From the NCBI RefSeq assembly GCF_029360805.1, contig NZ_JARKNC010000008.1:742339-806338 (forward strand): a DNA stretch of 64,000 nt. The letters are read 5' to 3'. Source of the stretch: Daejeonella sp. JGW-45. GTDB lineage: Bacteria > Bacteroidota > Bacteroidia > Sphingobacteriales > Sphingobacteriaceae. The position numbers and the translations under genes are program-made. The notes beneath the pieces were generated by a model. That model saw nothing but the letters and a program-made list of their open reading frames with translations. It made no database searches and had not been told where the DNA came from. This document shows, one piece after another, positions 27,392-36,567 of this stretch; position 1 is the stretch's first letter; each line of letters begins with the position of its first letter.

Positions 27392-28204
27392 TTAGAATCC
27401 AAACATCAACCCAAAGGACAGATTTTTGAAATCAGCAGGGCCCTGTCCCTCTGCGAAGACATCATTCCCATAATACTTGACGTAAACCCCTGTGCCCCCA
27501 TACCCAATCCTGGCAAATGCGCCGTATCTGAACGGATTAAAGTTATAATCATCTTTAAATTTATCCTTACCATTCTCAGAGCTTACCTGCTTTACCTTGC
27601 CGTTCAGCAAAAAACCAATTTCAGGGCCGAAAACAAAGTTCAGTTTATCACCTTTCCTGTCGTCTTTGGTACGCAGCTGGAAAGAAAGCGGTATCCTCAA
27701 ATACTGGCTCGAAAATCGGTTCTTTTTAAAGTCTATTGGTTCAGTTACGTAAGTGAGTGTAGGCTGGTCCTTCTGAAATGTAATATTCTGCTTAAGCCGC
27801 ATATGGTTCCAGTCGAGCCCGGCACCTGTATAGATCTTAAAGTAACTATTGAAACGGTAGCCCATCTGAAAAAACTCGAAACCGAAGTTGCTGCTCTTCC
27901 AGGTTTCCCGCTCCAGGTAAGAATTGGCAGGCGAAAGGGTGAAGCTGCCATTGTCCTGGTAAGTGCTCAGCCCGATATCGAAGCGCGCAGCAACAAACTG
28001 GAATGAAAACCCTGACGATGGTTTAATATCCTTTTTGGCGAGCGTATCTTTCCCGCTTGTTCCAATCCTAATGGTAATATTTTTCTTATTATCCTTTTTC
28101 AGGGTGTCTGCTGTGATAATAAGGACCGTGTCCTTTTTGGTGTTCTGCGCAAAACCCGGCGCTGTTAAAAATATAATGAGAGCGCTAATTACTAATCTTT
28201 TCAT
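27392..28204 (-). CDS. Outer-membrane beta-barrel protein
   Basis: 270 residues from the ATG at 28204, which gives a clean signal peptide (MKRLVISALIIFLTAPGFAQ); the open frame extends to 28246 without purpose. After a Lys/Thr-rich linker the body has alternating polar/aromatic strands and ends GLMFGF with a terminal Phe, typical of outer-membrane barrels (PorT-like/OMP_b-brl). Third gene after the sigma factor and its partner. Cargo or ligand unknown. Confidence 0.8.
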   Translation of the reverse strand: MKRLVISALIIFLTAPGFAQNTKKDTVLIITADTLKKDNKKNITIRIGTSGKDTLAKKDIKPSSGFSFQFVAARFDIGLSTYQDNGSFTLSPANSYLERETWKSSNFGFEFFQMGYRFNSYFKIYTGAGLDWNHMRLKQNITFQKDQPTLTYVTEPIDFKKNRFSSQYLRIPLSFQLRTKDDRKGDKLNFVFGPEIGFLLNGKVKQVSSENGKDKFKDDYNFNPFRYGAFARIGYGGTGVYVKYYGNDVFAEGQGPADFKNLSFGLMFGF

Positions 28205-28327
28205 TTTTCTGATTTTATAGTCTTTGTCCTTATTCGTTTGCCGCACTGCGCTTGCAATGACAGCGTTGCAGTTCTTGTTTCTTGTATTATCTCGAGTTTC
28301 GTTTCTCGCTTTCAGTATCTCACTTCT

Positions 28328-29095
28328 TTATCTATTCCTACTCTTCAACCTTATCAATCCAAGGTTTATTCCTGACACTTCCGACCCTTCGCTACCGTCC
28401 TTAAATTCAATGATCTTATCTTCCCGGGGGTCAACTTTAGAGATCACTAAATTTATAATCCCGCCTATCCCTCTAACCCGCTTCGCTGGTGCCGCTGTAT
28501 GTTCTGGTACGAGATCATTCTCCGAAACCTCAGTGCTTGCTATCATATCCGGCTGCGTAACGTCAAGCTGCGACTGGTCTCCGGTATATCTCGGCACCCT
28601 AACATTCTTGTCAGATTGAGGCGCGTCTGCTGTACTTTTTCGGGAATTATTCAGGGCCGTAAGTTCCTGCTTCGGGGCCTCTTCCATTACCTTCTCCGGT
28701 AGCGTTACCTCTTCAGGAGCAGCTGATTTATCCTGCTGTGAGGTTGCTAATTTTGAAAAATCAAATCCTTTGATTATTGTCTGCTCCGGTTCAATCAGTG
28801 GAGCTTCGGGCGCCACCACATCTACGCTATTTCCCCCTGCTTCCTGCGTTAACTGCTTCGGCATTCCCTGAAGCTTTATCACTTCCTCCGGCTTGCCGAA
28901 CCACAATCCGGCGCCAACAACAACCAGAATACTTGCCGCCGCCATCCAGAACAACGGAAGCGGCCTTTTGGCTTTCTCCTTCCGGTCCATTTTTGCAGCG
29001 ATCTTTCCCCAAACGCTTTCTGAAGGCTGAAAATCAGCTTCTTCAAAATGCCTCTGAAATAGTTTGTCCAGTTCCTTATCCGATATTGGATGCAT
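28328..29095 (-). CDS. Single-pass membrane protein, probable anti-sigma factor
   Basis: 255 residues. The N-terminal ~45 residues are cytoplasmic and begin like Bacteroidota anti-sigma partners (ISDKELDKLFQRHFEEADFQP). One membrane helix follows (LPLFWMAAASILVVVGAGLWF, ~45-66), then a long Pro/Glu-rich periplasmic region. The start overlaps the sigma-factor gene by 20 bp, so coupled expression is likely. No zinc-binding HxxxCxxC is visible. Role inferred from context. Confidence 0.72.
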   Translation of the reverse strand: MHPISDKELDKLFQRHFEEADFQPSESVWGKIAAKMDRKEKAKRPLPLFWMAAASILVVVGAGLWFGKPEEVIKLQGMPKQLTQEAGGNSVDVVAPEAPLIEPEQTIIKGFDFSKLATSQQDKSAAPEEVTLPEKVMEEAPKQELTALNNSRKSTADAPQSDKNVRVPRYTGDQSQLDVTQPDMIASTEVSENDLVPEHTAAPAKRVRGIGGIINLVISKVDPREDKIIEFKDGSEGSEVSGINLGLIRLKSRNR

Positions 29096-29645
29096 AATTC
29101 AAGCCCTCCATTTTTAATATTTTTTCCTTTAAGATTGACCTGGCACGTGATAACTGCGATTTGGAAGCACCTTCACTGATCCCTAGTTCCTTCGCAATTT
29201 CCTTGTGAGAAAATCCCTCTATCACATACATATTAAACACCAGCCTGTAGCCATTAGACAGCTGCTGAACAAGCTTCATCAGGTCCTTTAATTCAAGTCC
29301 GCTCATATCAAAGGTACTTTGCGGCTGGTCATGAACTTCGTCGATATCTATAATATTGAGAGTACGAAGGTTTTTACGGTAACTCTCGATAGCTGAATTA
29401 ACCATAATCCGCCTTATCCAACCCTCGAAAGAACCCTCGCCACGGAACTCCGCTACCTTCTGGAATACCTTAATAAAACCCAACTGCAAAATATCTTCGG
29501 CTTCATAAGTGTCTTTAGCATAGCGCATACAAACTCCCATCATTTTTGGAGCAAGCATCTTGTACAGGTGTTCCTGGGCTTTCCTATCGCCTTTCTTACA
29601 CCCTTCCAATAAACTATCAATAGTAAATCTATGGTCCAAATTCAT
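29076..29645 (-). CDS. ECF-type RNA polymerase sigma factor
   Basis: 189 residues. Region 2 (YAKDTYEAEDILQLGFIKVFQKV, WIRRIMVN) and region 4 (LSNGYRLVFNMYVIEGFSHKEIAKELGISEGASKSQLSRA) are both clear. It should direct transcription of its own operon and perhaps a small envelope regulon, held by the membrane protein encoded next. No promoter motif could be assigned. Confidence 0.95.
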   Translation of the reverse strand: MNLDHRFTIDSLLEGCKKGDRKAQEHLYKMLAPKMMGVCMRYAKDTYEAEDILQLGFIKVFQKVAEFRGEGSFEGWIRRIMVNSAIESYRKNLRTLNIIDIDEVHDQPQSTFDMSGLELKDLMKLVQQLSNGYRLVFNMYVIEGFSHKEIAKELGISEGASKSQLSRARSILKEKILKMEGLNYASNIG

Positions 29646-29813
29646 ATGCTTTAAAGGTAAGATGTTCGGAGGTAGGATTTAGTTGCATTGCGGGAGAAAA
29701 AAAGTTGGGAGAAATCCCATAACAAGCCCTGCACCCAATAATTTCTAAAACATTAACCCTCTCCCAAAACTTATATATAAATTTATAATAACCCTTTTTG
29801 ATCACTATTACAC

Positions 29814-30701
29814 ATGGCTTTTGTAGATTACTACCAGGTGCTTGGAATAACTAAATCTGCCACCGATAAAGATATCAAAGCAGCCTACCGGAAAATGGCC
29901 CGAAAATATCATCCTGATGTGAATCCCGATAATAAGGACGCACAAAAGAAATTTCAGGAGATCAATGAGGCAAATGAAGTTCTGAGCGATCCTGAGAAAA
30001 GAAAAAAATACGACCAGTATGGTAAGGACTGGAAACATGCCGACCAGTTTCAGGAAGGACAACAGTCGCAGCGGCGACAGCAGCAGCAATCCTGGGGACA
30101 ACAAGATTTTGGCGGCGGTTTTGGCGGGGAAGATTATTCAGATTTTTTCAGTTCTATGTTCGGAAGAGGTAAACAAAGACAGGCTAATTTTAAAGGGCAG
30201 GATTTTAATGCCGAGCTAAGGCTCAGCCTGAGGGATGTCTACACTTCCCAAAAGCAAACTCTAACCGTCAATGGGAAAAATATTCGCCTAACCATCCCGG
30301 CAGGTATTGAAAATGGCCAAACTATAAAAATAAAAGGGCATGGTGGGGCTGGGATGAACGGGGGGCCTGCCGGCGACCTCTACATCAAGTTTGCCATTGC
30401 TAACGATCCCGAATTTAAACGCGTGGGCAACGATCTGTTTAAAACCGTGGAGATCGATCTGCAAACCGCAGTATTAGGAAATGAAATAACTGTCGACACG
30501 CTTAACGGGAAAGTAAAACTTAAAGTAAATCCGGAAACTCAGAATGGTACCAGAGTGAAACTCAAAGGAAAGGGTTTCCCCATTTATAAAAAAGAAGCAC
30601 AATTTGGCGACTTGTACATAACCTATTCCGTGAAAATACCAACCGGACTGACTGATAAACAGAAAGGTTTATTCAGGCAAGTTTTTGAAACAGATAAGTG
30701 A
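29814..30701 (+). CDS. cbpA: DnaJ-family co-chaperone, CbpA-like
   Basis: 295 residues: J domain (1-70) with the HPD motif in YHPDVNPDN, a Gln/Gly-rich linker (~80-105), and the two-part DnaJ C-terminal substrate-binding domain. There is no zinc-finger domain, which separates CbpA from DnaJ. Stimulates DnaK ATPase. The CbpM-like gene follows 4 bp after its stop, as in the enteric cbpAM operon. Confidence 0.95.
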   Translation: MAFVDYYQVLGITKSATDKDIKAAYRKMARKYHPDVNPDNKDAQKKFQEINEANEVLSDPEKRKKYDQYGKDWKHADQFQEGQQSQRRQQQQSWGQQDFGGGFGGEDYSDFFSSMFGRGKQRQANFKGQDFNAELRLSLRDVYTSQKQTLTVNGKNIRLTIPAGIENGQTIKIKGHGGAGMNGGPAGDLYIKFAIANDPEFKRVGNDLFKTVEIDLQTAVLGNEITVDTLNGKVKLKVNPETQNGTRVKLKGKGFPIYKKEAQFGDLYITYSVKIPTGLTDKQKGLFRQVFETDK

Positions 30702-30705
30702 AATT

Positions 30706-31002
30706 ATGACAAGAAAGAACCTGATATCAACAGACGAATTCTGTGTTCATCATAATATAGAATTCTCATTCATCCGCAACCTTTGCGATTTTGGTTTACT
30801 GCAGACCGTGATGGTTGATAAAACAGAGTTTATCGCTGAATCGCAGCTGGAAAAACTCGAACGTATGCTCCGCCTTCACCGGGATCTCGACATCAATGTG
30901 GAAGGCATTGATGCCATCGATCATTTGCTTGAGAGAATGCGCGACCTCCAGGCTGAGATAATCAGTCTTAAAAACAAGCTTCGGCTTTACGAGGACGAAT
31001 GA
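30706..31002 (+). CDS. CbpM-like chaperone modulator
   Basis: 98 residues from the ATG at 30706 (the longer frame uses a TTG inside cbpA). N-terminal MerR-like helices (TDEFCVHHNIEFSFIRNLCDFGLL), then a helical region ending in a coiled coil (MRDLQAEIISLKNKLRLYE). CbpM binds the J domain of CbpA and inhibits it in E. coli; the adjacent position supports the same role here. Confidence 0.85.
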   Translation: MTRKNLISTDEFCVHHNIEFSFIRNLCDFGLLQTVMVDKTEFIAESQLEKLERMLRLHRDLDINVEGIDAIDHLLERMRDLQAEIISLKNKLRLYEDE

Positions 31003-31039
31003 TCGGGAATTTCCTTATATTCATACAAATCCTGTGACT

Positions 31040-31402
31040 ATGAATCTTATCGCCAAGATACTGGTTGCCTTCGTAGCTATCGAACACCTCTACATCCTTT
31101 GGCTTGAAATGTTCGCATGGACAACAGCAGGCCGCCGGACTTTCAAGTCGATGTCGGCAGACATGTTTGAAAAGACAAAATCTCTTGCAGCAAACCAGGG
31201 ACTATATAATGGCTTCCTATCAGCAGGCCTGACCTGGTCCCTTATAATTACTGATAAAGTATGGTCTGAAAACGTCGCAATATTTTTCCTTGGCTGCGTG
31301 ATCGTCGCCGGCCTGTATGGCGCGGCAACGGTTCAAAGATCTATTCTGTTGGTGCAGGCATTACCCGCAGCACTTGCACTCGCTGCTCTTCTTATTTTTT
31401 AA
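31040..31402 (+). CDS. DUF1304 membrane protein
   Basis: 120 residues, four predicted membrane helices. The first helix contains FVAIEHLYILWLEMF, and the loop after it ANQGLYNGFLSAG is the DUF1304 signature. ATG at 31040 preferred over the GTG 6 bp upstream. The 3' end overlaps the convergent OMP gene by 11 bp. Function unknown. Confidence 0.88.
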   Translation: MNLIAKILVAFVAIEHLYILWLEMFAWTTAGRRTFKSMSADMFEKTKSLAANQGLYNGFLSAGLTWSLIITDKVWSENVAIFFLGCVIVAGLYGAATVQRSILLVQALPAALALAALLIF

Positions 31403-32522
31403 TCTTGCGGAGCCTGAACTCCTGCTTATACATAAGAAAAGATGAATTAGAGAATTCAATTTTCTTCTTGCCCGGCCTGTTCAGATCAATCATTGGCTCG
31501 AACCTGAAATCCAGGTAGAGGTTGGGGATCAGTCTCTTTTGATATGAATACCGGAACATCAAAAGCTGCCGGTTCCTGATTGTCAGACCCGGATAGTTTA
31601 TGTGCTGTGAAACCGACTGGTATATCGGCATCCCGCTTGACGATATGTATCCATCAGCATTCCAGTAAGTACCGATCAGAGATCCCAATTTTGTGTCAAC
31701 TCCGCTATTCAAAAACCAGCCCTTTCCCGAATCGAAAGCCTGAACCGATGTGAAGGAAAAGTCAGTGAAGCTTGTGAAGTAATTCTCAGATCTGAAAGCA
31801 TTAATAAAGCCATTCAGGGGCAGCTTCAGCTTAAATCCAATAGCGGTATTAACCAGTGTCTGCAGCGGCACAGTGGTTACGTCAATTTGTCCGCCCTGAT
31901 GAAACGCGGTTAACTGCAGCGGTACCGATAGGTTTAATTTAGCACCTTTAATAAGCGATATTTCCGCCGATGCGCCGCCCAGGATCTGTTCCTGGTCGAG
32001 AGACGGTTTATAGATCATCCTCTTCCAGTTTATGAACGCGTCAAAAAAGAAAGACTTGTTATCAATAATGAACTGGGTACCGTACTCGACCGGCTCAGTT
32101 ATCTTCTTTTCAAAATCATAAAGAGGCTCGATCATCCGGTGATGAATACTTCCTTCAAGAACCCCGTTTATAAGCGTTGTATTATGCTTCTGATATTTAA
32201 CTGAAAATAAGGGAAATGTCCTGTAAATGCCGCGACCGCCAAAATCCTTCCTCAAATGTACACCGGCTGAAATAGTAAGGCGCGGGTGCGCATAATAGAG
32301 AAGTTGAGGCTCCAATTGTGCTCCGAATAAGGTATAACCATCCTGGATCTTGTTAAAATACTCATAATTACGCATATAGTTAAAATTATGAACACTGAGG
32401 TAAAGCTCACCGGTTTTCAGGCTGTCAGGACGAATACGGTACTCGAGGCTATCGTTTACTATTTGAGCCCGTAAGGGGGCTAGTGAACAAATTAAAAGTA
32501 CCAGAAAACAGATCTTCTTCAT
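31392..32522 (-). CDS. Putative outer-membrane protein (uncharacterised)
   Basis: 376 residues from the ATG at 32522, giving signal peptide MKKICFLVLLICSLAPLRAQ. The rest alternates aromatic and polar residues in beta-strand-like stretches (LYLDFRFEPMIDL near the end) without recognisable enzyme motifs; probably a beta barrel. It ends in basic residues (RLRKIKK), not the usual aromatic, so the barrel call is tentative. Monocistronic. Confidence 0.65.
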   Translation of the reverse strand: MKKICFLVLLICSLAPLRAQIVNDSLEYRIRPDSLKTGELYLSVHNFNYMRNYEYFNKIQDGYTLFGAQLEPQLLYYAHPRLTISAGVHLRKDFGGRGIYRTFPLFSVKYQKHNTTLINGVLEGSIHHRMIEPLYDFEKKITEPVEYGTQFIIDNKSFFFDAFINWKRMIYKPSLDQEQILGGASAEISLIKGAKLNLSVPLQLTAFHQGGQIDVTTVPLQTLVNTAIGFKLKLPLNGFINAFRSENYFTSFTDFSFTSVQAFDSGKGWFLNSGVDTKLGSLIGTYWNADGYISSSGMPIYQSVSQHINYPGLTIRNRQLLMFRYSYQKRLIPNLYLDFRFEPMIDLNRPGKKKIEFSNSSFLMYKQEFRLRKIKK

Positions 32523-32690
32523 TAGGCTAGTTCCAAACGTCGTCCAACTGATTGCTCTAAAAAAACGCAAGGGCAAAGATAGGTTTCTCTGTCAATAGAG
32601 GTGTAAAAAGTATTGCGATTATCGTTAAGATACAAGGGTGTGCTGCAACGGCGTCGCGTAAAGGGACAATGGAGTCGTTAATTGGACAAC

Positions 32691-33227
32691 CTACCCCCTC
32701 ATCCTGTAATACTTATAGATCTTCACTGCCGACATAATAATCACACTAAACAGCACTAATCCCACCAGCCCATAGATCCAGTCGATCGCGCTTTTCAGGA
32801 TCACAGTAAAGACAATGGCTACCAAAAAAATAGTCGCCAGCTCATTCCAGATCCGAAGCTGAGTTGAAGTCCATTTGAAGATGCCCTGTTTGAGTTGTTT
32901 AATAATATTCTGACAAATAAAATGATAGATAAGCAGTCCAAATACAAAGGTAAGCTTAACATGCATCCATGGCATCGAAAGAAGGCCGGGATTAATATAT
33001 ACCATCCCCGCACCTGCTAAAACAGCAAGAACCATTGCCGGCGTCGTGATAATATACCACAGCTTATGCTGCATTATCCCGAACTGCCGCTGAAGAATTA
33101 CCTTTTCCTGCTCCGGGCGGTCATTGGCTTCCACATGATATACAAAAAGCCGGACAATATAGAAAAGGCCCGCCATCCAGCTGACGACGAAGATTATGTG
33201 GAGAGCTTTTAAGTAGAGGTAAGTCAT
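32691..33227 (-). CDS. hemJ: HemJ-type protoporphyrinogen IX oxidase
   Basis: 178 residues from the ATG at 33227. Four to five membrane helices. Conserved LKALHIIFVVSWMAGLFYIVRLFVYH contains the essential His and Arg; QHKLWYIITTPAM and WMHVKLTFVFGLLIYH follow. HemJ oxidises protoporphyrinogen IX to protoporphyrin IX. Its place beside the haem genes supports the identification. Separated from hemE only by a heptamer-array region. Confidence 0.88.
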   Translation of the reverse strand: MTYLYLKALHIIFVVSWMAGLFYIVRLFVYHVEANDRPEQEKVILQRQFGIMQHKLWYIITTPAMVLAVLAGAGMVYINPGLLSMPWMHVKLTFVFGLLIYHFICQNIIKQLKQGIFKWTSTQLRIWNELATIFLVAIVFTVILKSAIDWIYGLVGLVLFSVIIMSAVKIYKYYRMRG

Positions 33228-33230
33228 TGG

Positions 33231-33457
33231 CTGTGAGCTACGGGATATGGCTGTGAGCTTATTCCCCGGTAACAATTATAATTACTAACCTATTAAAAAT
33301 CATTATGCATCATTTATAGCGGGGAGCTATGGGCTGTGAGCTATATTCCCGGTAATAAATCATTATGCATCACCTATTATGGGCTTTGCAAGGAGCTCCT
33401 TGCTCATTGCTGATAGCTGATAGCTGATAGCCCAAAGCTCATATCCCATAACTCTTA
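33231..33457. repeat. Heptamer arrays GAGCTAT / GCTGATA between hemJ and hemE
   Basis: Segments GGCTGTGAGCT-ATTCCC-CGGTAA at 33249 and 33332, and AATCATTATGCATCA at 33298-33312 and 33358-33372, are near-perfect direct repeats. GAGCTAT GGGCTGT GAGCTAT and GCTGATA x3 (33409-33429) show the 7-bp period. The series GCCCAAA, GCTCATA, TCCCATA, ACTCTTA continues past the hemE stop (33439-33441) into its last codons. Confidence 0.82.
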
Positions 33458-34479
33458 ACAACCTCCACCGCATATTTCACATTATCAAACGGAATATCTG
33501 GCATAATGCCATGACCCAGGTTAAAAATGAAGCCATCTTCTCCGCGCATCCGTTCAAACAGGCGATGGATCCGTTCTTTAATTACCTTCTTATCGGCATA
33601 GAGAATATGGGGGTCCAGGTTGCCCTGGATGGCCATACCCGCAGGCAGCATCTTTTTGATATTAAGCAGGTCGGCATTCCAGTCAACTGATACCACATCC
33701 GGCTTTGCTTCTGCCATTAGCGGCGCAAATACGGAACTTCCTTTGCAAAAAGATATTACAGGAATGTCCTTACGGTTCAGCTTCGAGATGATCTCTTTAT
33801 TATAATTATGTGAAAACTCGATATAATCATCCCACGACAGCGCAAGTGCCCAGCTGTCAAATAACTGCAACGCATTTACACCCGCTGCTATCTGGAGGTT
33901 CAGGTAGTCTATAGTGACTTTGGCGATCTTGGCTAAGAGTTGATGTGCCAGTTCAGGATGGTTATGGATCAGCAGTTTGGTTAACTTGAAATCCTTTGAC
34001 GACCCTCCCTCGACCAGATAGCTCATCACTGTAAAAGGGGCTCCCGCAAAACCGATCAGTGGAATACTGCCGTTAAGCCTTTGCTGGATCACTTTAATAG
34101 CATCAGCCACGTATTGCAGCCTGTCGTCGACATCCGTCAGCAGAGCATCAATATCAGCCTGGTTCCGGACAGGGTTAGCAAACCTAGGTCCGACACCCTG
34201 GGTAAAACTTAATTCGCCGCCCATTGCTTCACCGGTTACCAGGATGTCCGAGAACAGGATCGCTGCATCTATTCCCAGAAGATCTACAGGCAGCATGGTC
34301 ACATCAGCCGCTATTTCGGGCGTTTTACACATCTCCAGGAAGGAGTATTTATTTTTTATTTCCCAGTACTCCGGCATAAAACGGCCCGCTTGCCTCATCA
34401 TCCAAACCGGTGGGCGTTCTGTACTTTTCGAAAATGCCGCACGTAAAAAAAGACTGTCCTGTATATTATTCTGACCCAC
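33439..34479 (-). CDS. hemE: Uroporphyrinogen decarboxylase
   Basis: 346 residues; decarboxylates uroporphyrinogen III to coproporphyrinogen III. RPPVWMMRQAGRFMPEY near the N-terminus, DILVTGEAMG, GFAGAPFTVMSYLVEGG and NLGHGIMPDIP are all present. The start is GTG at 34479, overlapping the stop of the TPR gene by one base (TAGTG), so translation is coupled. Last gene of the hemL-HK-RR-TPR-hemE unit. Confidence 0.98.
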   Translation of the reverse strand: MGQNNIQDSLFLRAAFSKSTERPPVWMMRQAGRFMPEYWEIKNKYSFLEMCKTPEIAADVTMLPVDLLGIDAAILFSDILVTGEAMGGELSFTQGVGPRFANPVRNQADIDALLTDVDDRLQYVADAIKVIQQRLNGSIPLIGFAGAPFTVMSYLVEGGSSKDFKLTKLLIHNHPELAHQLLAKIAKVTIDYLNLQIAAGVNALQLFDSWALALSWDDYIEFSHNYNKEIISKLNRKDIPVISFCKGSSVFAPLMAEAKPDVVSVDWNADLLNIKKMLPAGMAIQGNLDPHILYADKKVIKERIHRLFERMRGEDGFIFNLGHGIMPDIPFDNVKYAVEVVKSYGI

Positions 34480-34994
34480 TATGCTTTGTTAATTTCTGAT
34501 TCAATTTTTTCTATAATACTCTTTACCCTGGAGGTGATCTTGTAAGATTTCGCGCGCTCTACATACGCCGCTGCACGTTCATGATCCTTCTTACGCAAGT
34601 TTAAGTTTGCCAGGTGAACGAGTACGATCGCTTTATCATTCTGGTTTCTCAGGGGGAACTTACTGGCTATCTGAAAATGCTTCTCCGCCTCCTCGTAGTT
34701 ATGACGGTGCAGCTCAACATTTCCATAAATAAACTCGTAAAAACCACGGCGATGCTTACCCAGCCTGTCGGGGTCTTCGATCTCCTTCAACAGTTCCTCG
34801 GCGCCATCGTAGTTTTTTGCGTGAAACTCACGGGCAGCCATAACAACAGTGCCTTCACGAAAATAGCCCCATATCAGGAGTGCAATACCAATAGCAATAA
34901 CGGCTGTGATCTCATAAACCTGCTGACTGATCGTCCAACCCAGCAAAAAAACCGCAACTCCAATAACCCATAAGCGGGCCTTTCTCGTAAACAT
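34479..34994 (-). CDS. Membrane-anchored TPR protein
   Basis: 171 residues. Two N-terminal membrane helices (~8-24 and ~28-45), then three to four TPR-like helix pairs (FHAKNYDGAEELLKEI, VELHRHNYEEAEKHFQIAS, LNLRKKDHERAAAYVERAK). It starts 2 bp after the response-regulator stop and overlaps hemE by 1 bp. It may scaffold haem enzymes at the membrane or serve the two-component system; not established. Confidence 0.8.
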   Translation of the reverse strand: MFTRKARLWVIGVAVFLLGWTISQQVYEITAVIAIGIALLIWGYFREGTVVMAAREFHAKNYDGAEELLKEIEDPDRLGKHRRGFYEFIYGNVELHRHNYEEAEKHFQIASKFPLRNQNDKAIVLVHLANLNLRKKDHERAAAYVERAKSYKITSRVKSIIEKIESEINKA

Positions 34995-34996
34995 TT

Positions 34997-35707
34997 CTAA
35001 TGGGTATCTGTAAATTTATATCCAACGCCACGGATAGAGTGAAAATATGTTGGATTTTTCTGGTCCGGCTCAAAATACTTTCTGAACGTAAGGATGAAAT
35101 TATCAATGGTACGCGTTGACGGGTACACATCATAATTCCATACCGTTTCAAGGATCTGCTCACGTGATACGGCCTCGTTACGGCGTTCTATCAACAGCTT
35201 CAACAGCATGGTTTCTTTTTTGGTCAGAGGCGTAACCGTTCCATCGTCATCCTTCAACTCAAAAGAATTAAAATAGATCGTCTTGTCGCCGATCTTATAC
35301 GAATTCAGCTCCTTAAGATCATCCCCTTTCATGCTCCGCCTTACCAGGATACCAACCCTGAGAATCAGTTCCTCCAGGTTAAATGGCTTCACCAGGTAAT
35401 CATCAGCGCCCTTCTTCAAACCCGTTACCCGGTCTTCACTGGTGTTCTTGGCCGTCAGGAACATAATAGGCACTTCAGAGTTTTCAAGACGTATCGTTTC
35501 GGCAACCTGGAAACCGTCGATCTCCGGCAACATTACATCCAGGATAACCAGGTTAAAACGCTCCTCTTTAAAGACCTTAAGGGCTTTTTTACCGTCGGTC
35601 GCCGTAGACACTTTGTAGCCTTCAAGTTCGAGGTTCAGTTTGATCGCCTCGAGAAGATGATCTTCGTCTTCTACCAGCAGAATTCTTTGTTTAGTTAGCA
35701 TTGGCAT
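34997..35707 (-). CDS. OmpR/PhoB-family response regulator
   Basis: 236 residues: receiver (phospho-Asp in LVILDVMLPEIDGF, Lys in DDYLVKPFNLEEL) and a C-terminal winged helix (LTKKETMLLKLLIERRNEAVSREQILETVW split, RTIDNFILTFRKYFE). Overlaps the kinase gene by 17 bp. ATG at 35701 is an equally good start. Likely regulates haem or envelope genes because of its position between hemL and hemE (inference). Confidence 0.96.
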   Translation of the reverse strand: MPMLTKQRILLVEDEDHLLEAIKLNLELEGYKVSTATDGKKALKVFKEERFNLVILDVMLPEIDGFQVAETIRLENSEVPIMFLTAKNTSEDRVTGLKKGADDYLVKPFNLEELILRVGILVRRSMKGDDLKELNSYKIGDKTIYFNSFELKDDDGTVTPLTKKETMLLKLLIERRNEAVSREQILETVWNYDVYPSTRTIDNFILTFRKYFEPDQKNPTYFHSIRGVGYKFTDTH

Positions 35708-36566
35708 TAAATATGACTTCGAAAACCGTTCCCGAAGGGTGATTATTTTTAACTTTTATAGTTGCATGGTGCTTATCAAGCACTTGCTTTACAATAAATA
35801 AACCTAGACCTGTCCCCTTTGTTTTCCGCGTATCCTCGCTGCCCACTCGGTAAAACTTATCGAAAATACGTGTTTTTTCCTGATCGTTTATTCCAATTCC
35901 TGAATCAGAAGTAATAAAGTGAATATTACTGTTATTCCTGTAAAGCTTTACATGTACTTCAGCGCAGGGCGGCGAATATTTAACCGCATTTTCAATAAGA
36001 TTCGTAACCATTGAGGTTAGCGCAAACTTGTCGCCTTTAATAATGATCCCCTCTTCGATCTTGGGCATGATGATCTGCGAGCTACAGGTGTGTACCTGGA
36101 GCCGGTCTGCCACCGTTGAAACCAGTTCCGAAAAGTTAAATTGCTCTTTCGGGAATGAATATGAGTTGCTTTCAATCTGGCTTGCAATAAGCATATTTTC
36201 TACCAGGTCGTCAAGGCGTTCAATATCCTTCAGCGAATTGGTGATGAAAGATTTCTGTTTGTCGCGCTCGAGGTCCCGTTTTAATATCGTCTGCAGGTAA
36301 AGCTTAATAGACGCCAGGGGAGATTTCAGCTCATGCGTAACGGATAAAAGGAAGTTCTTTTGCTGCTGATGCAGCTTCCGCTCTTTAGTCAGCGCTTTAT
36401 GCATATAATACGCTCCCACCAGGACGATAAAAAGAAAAACTGCCGCCTCTCCCACCACCATGCCCTTACTATTCGGTTTGGCTTCCAGTAACAATGCCCC
36501 CCACCAGATTAACTGGAGTGTCATGTAAATTACCAGACAGTAGAATATCAAGAGCGGTCTTCTCAT
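35691..36566 (-). CDS. Sensor histidine kinase in the haem operon
   Basis: 291 residues from the ATG at 36566, one base after the hemL stop. Two membrane helices (~5-27, ~38-57) with a very short periplasmic loop, so the signal may be sensed in or at the membrane. HisKA LLSVTHELKSPLASIK, then N box NLIENAVKYS, G1 DSGIGI and GTGLGLFIV. Pairs with the regulator that overlaps its 3' end. Confidence 0.95.
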   Translation of the reverse strand: MRRPLLIFYCLVIYMTLQLIWWGALLLEAKPNSKGMVVGEAAVFLFIVLVGAYYMHKALTKERKLHQQQKNFLLSVTHELKSPLASIKLYLQTILKRDLERDKQKSFITNSLKDIERLDDLVENMLIASQIESNSYSFPKEQFNFSELVSTVADRLQVHTCSSQIIMPKIEEGIIIKGDKFALTSMVTNLIENAVKYSPPCAEVHVKLYRNNSNIHFITSDSGIGINDQEKTRIFDKFYRVGSEDTRKTKGTGLGLFIVKQVLDKHHATIKVKNNHPSGTVFEVIFNANAN

Positions 36567-36567
36567 A

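Noticed and set aside
27383-28006. 207-residue plus-strand ORF
   Set aside because: Antisense to the outer-membrane protein that has a clear signal peptide.
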